Assembly (NCBI GenBank): GCA_020355945.1
Contig: CP070627.1
Location: forward strand, 8,883,624 to 8,893,631
DNA from: Candidatus Aminicenantota bacterium
GTDB taxonomy: Bacteria > Acidobacteriota > Aminicenantia > UBA2199
Direction: 5' to 3'
Length of the DNA: 10,008 nt
The stretch's first letter is position 1; every line of letters begins with the position of its first letter. A program made the translations under genes and the position numbers. Below the pieces are notes generated by a model. That model was not told where the DNA came from, did not search any database, and worked only from the letters and a program-made list of their open reading frames with translations. Shown in pieces: positions 7,773 through 10,008 of this stretch.

Positions 7773-9023
7773 CTACCGTTCTTTCATGTTCTTCAGTTGG
7801 AAGTGAAGGTAAGCACTGTATCGCAAACGAATCTTCTTATTATCGCCGGAGTCCGTGGTTTCCCCCAGGTAGAATTTTACCGACAGGCTTTTTTCATGAG
7901 TGTCGTACAGCGCATGCCAGAGTGTTCTCCCGGGCGCTTGCCCCGGGTCTGCAGGGAAATAAGGGTGAACTGCAACGCTGGCATTGATGGATTTGATCCG
8001 GGATAAAGAAAATGTCTTTTCACTGGTTGTGGCGTTATAGAGAGTGCGGAAGCGTTCAAAACTATTTCCCACGGGAAGCTGATGGGGGTGCGGATGCAGC
8101 GCTACCATGTGGTTGGTAATGCACTGGGGGCCTTTGCCATCAATGATAAAGGTCTTATTCCGAGCAGGTGAGAATTCGAAAATGAAAGAATCACCGTTTT
8201 TGTCTGCAATAATATAGTGACAGGGGATAAAGGAGTAATAATGTTTGAGTGCCAGCATGGCTTCTTTGGCTTCTTTGACATTCTTACAGTGGTCCAGTAA
8301 ATAGCGCATAGAGGCTAATTCATGCAGCCCAACCTCATTAGCACCAGGCTCATAGGCTCCTTTTTGCATGGACTCTTCCTCTGCCAGGATAGCCACGGTC
8401 AGGCCTTCCCAATTGATACCGTCGATAACACCACCCAGCATATCATAAGCACAAATAAAAAGTGAGGGATATCCATTATCAGGATAGATTTCAAACACAA
8501 TGGGACGGGCAGTGGCACTTAATTGCCCTGGTTTGAGTCGCCGCCCCTGGAAATTGCCGGTGGTAAAATCGTAATTCCTGCTTAATATGCCGTGCTTGTT
8601 TTCCGTAACCCCGGGAGGATAGTAAACCACAGAACATCCCGGGTTGGCAGGTCCCTGGGACAAGGCGGTAAAATCATACCGGTCATCCTCGACATCCAGG
8701 CCGAAACCGGCAGCCACTCCTCTCATTCGTTCATAAAAGGTGGGGTAGTTCTTTTTAATATAGAGACGTCTTACCCGGTTTTTTAACGTATCACTAACAG
8801 GTAAAACCTGGCCCTGGTCTTTTTTAGCGATTTCAGCTATTTTTTTGCCGATTTCATAATTGCACCCTTTAATCATGATGTGCCGCACCAGCATGAAATC
8901 GCCGGTACTTCCGGCCACCACGGTTTCCTGGTACTGGAGATCCGCAGCAGCGCTGCCCGGAGCACAAACAAACAGGCAAACTAAAATACCGGCTGCAATG
9001 ATGATTCTTCTTAAAAAAAGCAT
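7773..9023 (-). CDS. Exported C45/choloylglycine-type Ntn hydrolase (linear amide C-N hydrolase)
   Basis: A 416-residue protein from Met at 9023. A signal peptide is clear: RR, a hydrophobic run (IIIAAGILVCLFV), and probable cleavage near SAAA-DLQ, so the enzyme is exported. The N-terminal nucleophile is probably Cys130 in NPGCSVVYYPPG, with Arg149 and Asp152 in ILSRNYDFT as in choloylglycine hydrolase and acyl-CoA:6-APA acyltransferase relatives. Downstream, YIIADKNGDSFIFEF and QCITNHMVALHP match the later conserved parts of the family. The likely chemistry is hydrolysis of a non-peptide linear amide such as an N-acyl amino acid or amine; the substrate is unknown. A longer start at 9041 (adds MKRRVN) exists, but AGGAGG at 9030-9035 is ideally placed for 9023. 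The gene overlaps the open frame of the aspartic-protease remnant by about 11 bp, and nothing coding lies between it and 9165. Confidence 0.82.
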   Translation of the reverse strand: MLFLRRIIIAAGILVCLFVCAPGSAAADLQYQETVVAGSTGDFMLVRHIMIKGCNYEIGKKIAEIAKKDQGQVLPVSDTLKNRVRRLYIKKNYPTFYERMRGVAAGFGLDVEDDRYDFTALSQGPANPGCSVVYYPPGVTENKHGILSRNYDFTTGNFQGRRLKPGQLSATARPIVFEIYPDNGYPSLFICAYDMLGGVIDGINWEGLTVAILAEEESMQKGAYEPGANEVGLHELASMRYLLDHCKNVKEAKEAMLALKHYYSFIPCHYIIADKNGDSFIFEFSPARNKTFIIDGKGPQCITNHMVALHPHPHQLPVGNSFERFRTLYNATTSEKTFSLSRIKSINASVAVHPYFPADPGQAPGRTLWHALYDTHEKSLSVKFYLGETTDSGDNKKIRLRYSAYLHFQLKNMKER

Positions 9024-9029
9024 GTTCAC

Positions 9030-9035
9030 CCTCCT
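9030..9035 (-). promoter_or_regulatory. Shine-Dalgarno that decides the start of the exported hydrolase
   Basis: AGGAGG on the minus strand, 6 nt before the ATG at 9023. The alternative ATG at 9041 overlaps the upstream side of this box and has only the weaker AGGAG/AAGGG purines further away. The shorter start also gives a more standard signal peptide. Confidence 0.65.
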
Positions 9036-9120
9036 TTTCATGGTTATCCCTTTTTTCTCCTGCGATTCCCGGGTTTTTTTACTTTAAGATAAGGTCCATG
9101 GCTGCGTATTTTTTGCTACT

Positions 9121-9176
9121 TGTGAGAGCAGTTGGTAACATCTCTCACATTTCTTGCCTGGCACTTACCTGGTACC
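9121..9176. repeat. Inverted repeat plus two adjacent near-palindromes between genes
   Basis: TGTGAGAG (9121-9128) and CTCTCACA (9142-9149) are a perfect 8-bp inverted repeat with a 13-nt loop. Next to it are TGCCTGGCAC (9155-9164) and TACCTGGTAC (9166-9175), 10-mers that differ at two positions, each nearly palindromic. The second overlaps the end of the 60-residue gene. There is no T-tract of intrinsic-terminator quality. It may be a structured 3' end, a binding site, or a small interspersed repeat. On the minus strand, GGTAA upstream of the hairpin is complementary to TTACC in its loop. Confidence 0.45.
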
Positions 9177-9347
9177 TTTTCCTTTTCTTTCTTTATCCAT
9201 TTTATTAAAAATCATTACCAGAGGAATTTTCTTTATTACATCTTCATTGAACTTTAGCGGCGTGGATCTCTCTTTCGGGGTTATTGGCTTTGCTTCGGTC
9301 TGTTTGCTTCTCTCTATTTTTTCCTTCAATAAATCCTCTTTTGGCAT
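9165..9347 (-). CDS. Small hypothetical protein, 60 residues
   Basis: A 60-residue, highly charged protein rich in Lys and Glu, with a single hydrophobic patch (IPLVMIF) near residues 41-47 and a basic tail KERKGKGTR. I recognise no domain. The case for a real gene is the RBS: AGGAGG at 9353-9358 lies 5 nt before the ATG at 9347. That box reaches to within a base of the deaminase stop, leaving only 11 bp between the genes, so it is probably co-transcribed and coupled. The extreme C-terminus runs into the near-palindromic repeat, which could mean the original 3' end was lost. Function unknown; a small accessory or antitoxin-like protein is possible but unsupported. Confidence 0.55.
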   Translation of the reverse strand: MPKEDLLKEKIERSKQTEAKPITPKERSTPLKFNEDVIKKIPLVMIFNKMDKERKGKGTR

Positions 9348-9358
9348 ACATACCTCCT

Positions 9359-9868
9359 TTATTGATAAAGTTTAAAAAAAGCGCTGCTTTTTATGCCTTC
9401 AAATCTTTTTGTGTTTACCCCCCCTTTTCTAAAAATTTCTTCGGATTCCTTTGTTGTATAAGGCTCTGAATATACGACAGTTTTGATCCCGGAATTAACA
9501 ATTTTATTCGCACATAAGTTGCAGGGTTGGGTCGTTGTATACAAAATCAAATCGCTTGATGCAACATTATTTTTAACCAGATTTAATAATGCTACTTCTT
9601 CAGCATGCAGCGCGCGGCACACGTCAAGCATTTTTCCCGGGGATTGGCTTGCTCCCGGTATAAATTCCTTAAAAATTTCTTTACCACATTTACATTTATA
9701 TTTAACATTCAATTCATTTTTGCATTCACAATATTTTCTATATTCGGAGAATTCCCTGCCACATTGATAGCATTTGATTTTTAATTCCAATTTGATTTCT
9801 CTACCACAAGTGGGACAATATTTAATCGCTTGAGCAAAATCCTGCTGGAGATAATCCCGGTAACACAT
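9359..9868 (-). CDS. Zinc-ribbon plus cytidine/dCMP-deaminase-like protein
   Basis: A 169-residue protein. The N-terminal part holds paired cysteines typical of zinc ribbons: C18-x2-C21, C33-x2-C36, C47-x-C49 and C59-x-C61. The C-terminal half carries the deaminase zinc site: H88-A-E90 (RALHAEEVALL) and P115-C-x2-C119 (TTTQPCNLCANKIV), which fits the cytidine/deoxycytidylate deaminase pattern, followed by SGIKTVVYSEPY as in dCMP deaminases. Predicted activity is hydrolytic deamination of a cytosine nucleotide or related base. The N-terminal beta strands that normally precede HAE (a GAVIV-like hairpin) are not recognisable; the zinc ribbons occupy that place, so the protein may be truncated or unusual. 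The frame is closed by a stop at 9899-9901 and there is no other start before 9868. The RBS is weak (AGGGA, 15 nt away), so coupling to the upstream PIN gene is likely. Base use is AT-rich. Confidence 0.72.
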   Translation of the reverse strand: MCYRDYLQQDFAQAIKYCPTCGREIKLELKIKCYQCGREFSEYRKYCECKNELNVKYKCKCGKEIFKEFIPGASQSPGKMLDVCRALHAEEVALLNLVKNNVASSDLILYTTTQPCNLCANKIVNSGIKTVVYSEPYTTKESEEIFRKGGVNTKRFEGIKSSAFFKLYQ

Positions 9869-9890
9869 CTGATATTTTGTCTGTCCCTTT

Positions 9891-10008
9891 TTACCAAATC
9901 ACCGTTATCTCTGTTGATCTGGTTAAATTCTCATCCTTTGTTACTAATGGAGCATTGTTAATAATAGATGTAGCCACAATAATTCTATCCGCGGGATCTT
10001 TATTGATG
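9891..10008 (-). CDS. PIN-domain (VapC-like) protein, C-terminal end only
   Basis: Thirty-eight codons and a TAA at 9891-9893 are visible; the rest lies beyond the right edge. The residues NKDPADRIIVATSIINNAPL, then VTKDENL and a final VIW, are the standard C-terminus of VapC-type PIN ribonucleases: (D)PADR-x-I-x-AT on the alpha helix, then L-x-T-x-D with a metal-binding Asp, and a short strand ending in a hydrophobic-Trp pair. Such proteins are usually toxins of type II toxin-antitoxin pairs, with the antitoxin gene upstream, here outside the window. The stop is 22 bp before the deaminase start, so the two are probably co-transcribed. Confidence 0.75.
   Translation of the reverse strand, partial: INKDPADRIIVATSIINNAPLVTKDENLTRSTEITVIW

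Noticed and set aside
7773..9041. Longer start for the exported hydrolase at 9041
   Set aside because: The Shine-Dalgarno at 9030-9035 lies inside that extension and is ideally spaced for 9023; the longer start remains possible but is less likely.
9371..9391. AAAAAGC/GCTTTTT hairpin at the end of the deaminase gene as a terminator
   Set aside because: Only two G-C pairs, a 3-nt loop, and it lies inside the last codons just before a gene with a strong RBS, so termination there is unlikely.

Overview
This is a protein-coding bacterial window in which every supported gene lies on the minus strand, so transcription runs from high to low coordinates. Most starts carry a strong AGGAGG-type Shine-Dalgarno, and two products have signal peptides. 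A purine-rich-leader, low-to-mid GC anaerobe such as a Clostridia/Peptococcaceae-type Firmicute would fit, but this rests on style and gene content only and no marker gene fixes the taxon.

Left part (1-7080): a tight four-gene operon with gaps of only 13-36 bp. In transcription order it holds a cytosolic phospholipase-B-like (PLBD/C45-type) Ntn hydrolase, a large arginine/lysine/ornithine decarboxylase most like AdiA, an exported S10 serine carboxypeptidase, and a group II PLP decarboxylase (glutamate/tyrosine/aromatic type) whose C-terminus is cut by the window edge. It joins two unrelated amino-acid decarboxylases to a secreted peptidase and an amide or ester hydrolase. The likely theme is release of amino acids from peptides or N-acyl conjugates and their decarboxylation to amines. 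The reverse reading, acylation of the amines, is also possible.

Middle (7081-7513): about 430 bp without an intact gene. It holds the operon leader, a two-unit ~52-bp repeat that resembles an IS21-type insertion-sequence end, a degenerate GTAGGGGC-type palindromic repeat, and a minus-strand terminator. Next (7514-7762) comes the C-terminal half of a clan AA (retropepsin-like) aspartic protease, probably a remnant, which butts against an exported C45/choloylglycine-type Ntn hydrolase (7773-9023).

Right part (9121-10008): a more AT-rich, accessory-looking segment. It holds the C-terminal end of a PIN-domain (VapC-like) protein at the window edge, a short zinc-ribbon plus cytidine/dCMP-deaminase-like protein 22 bp downstream, and a 60-residue unknown protein with a strong RBS. 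Small inverted and tandem repeats follow, before the exported hydrolase gene begins.
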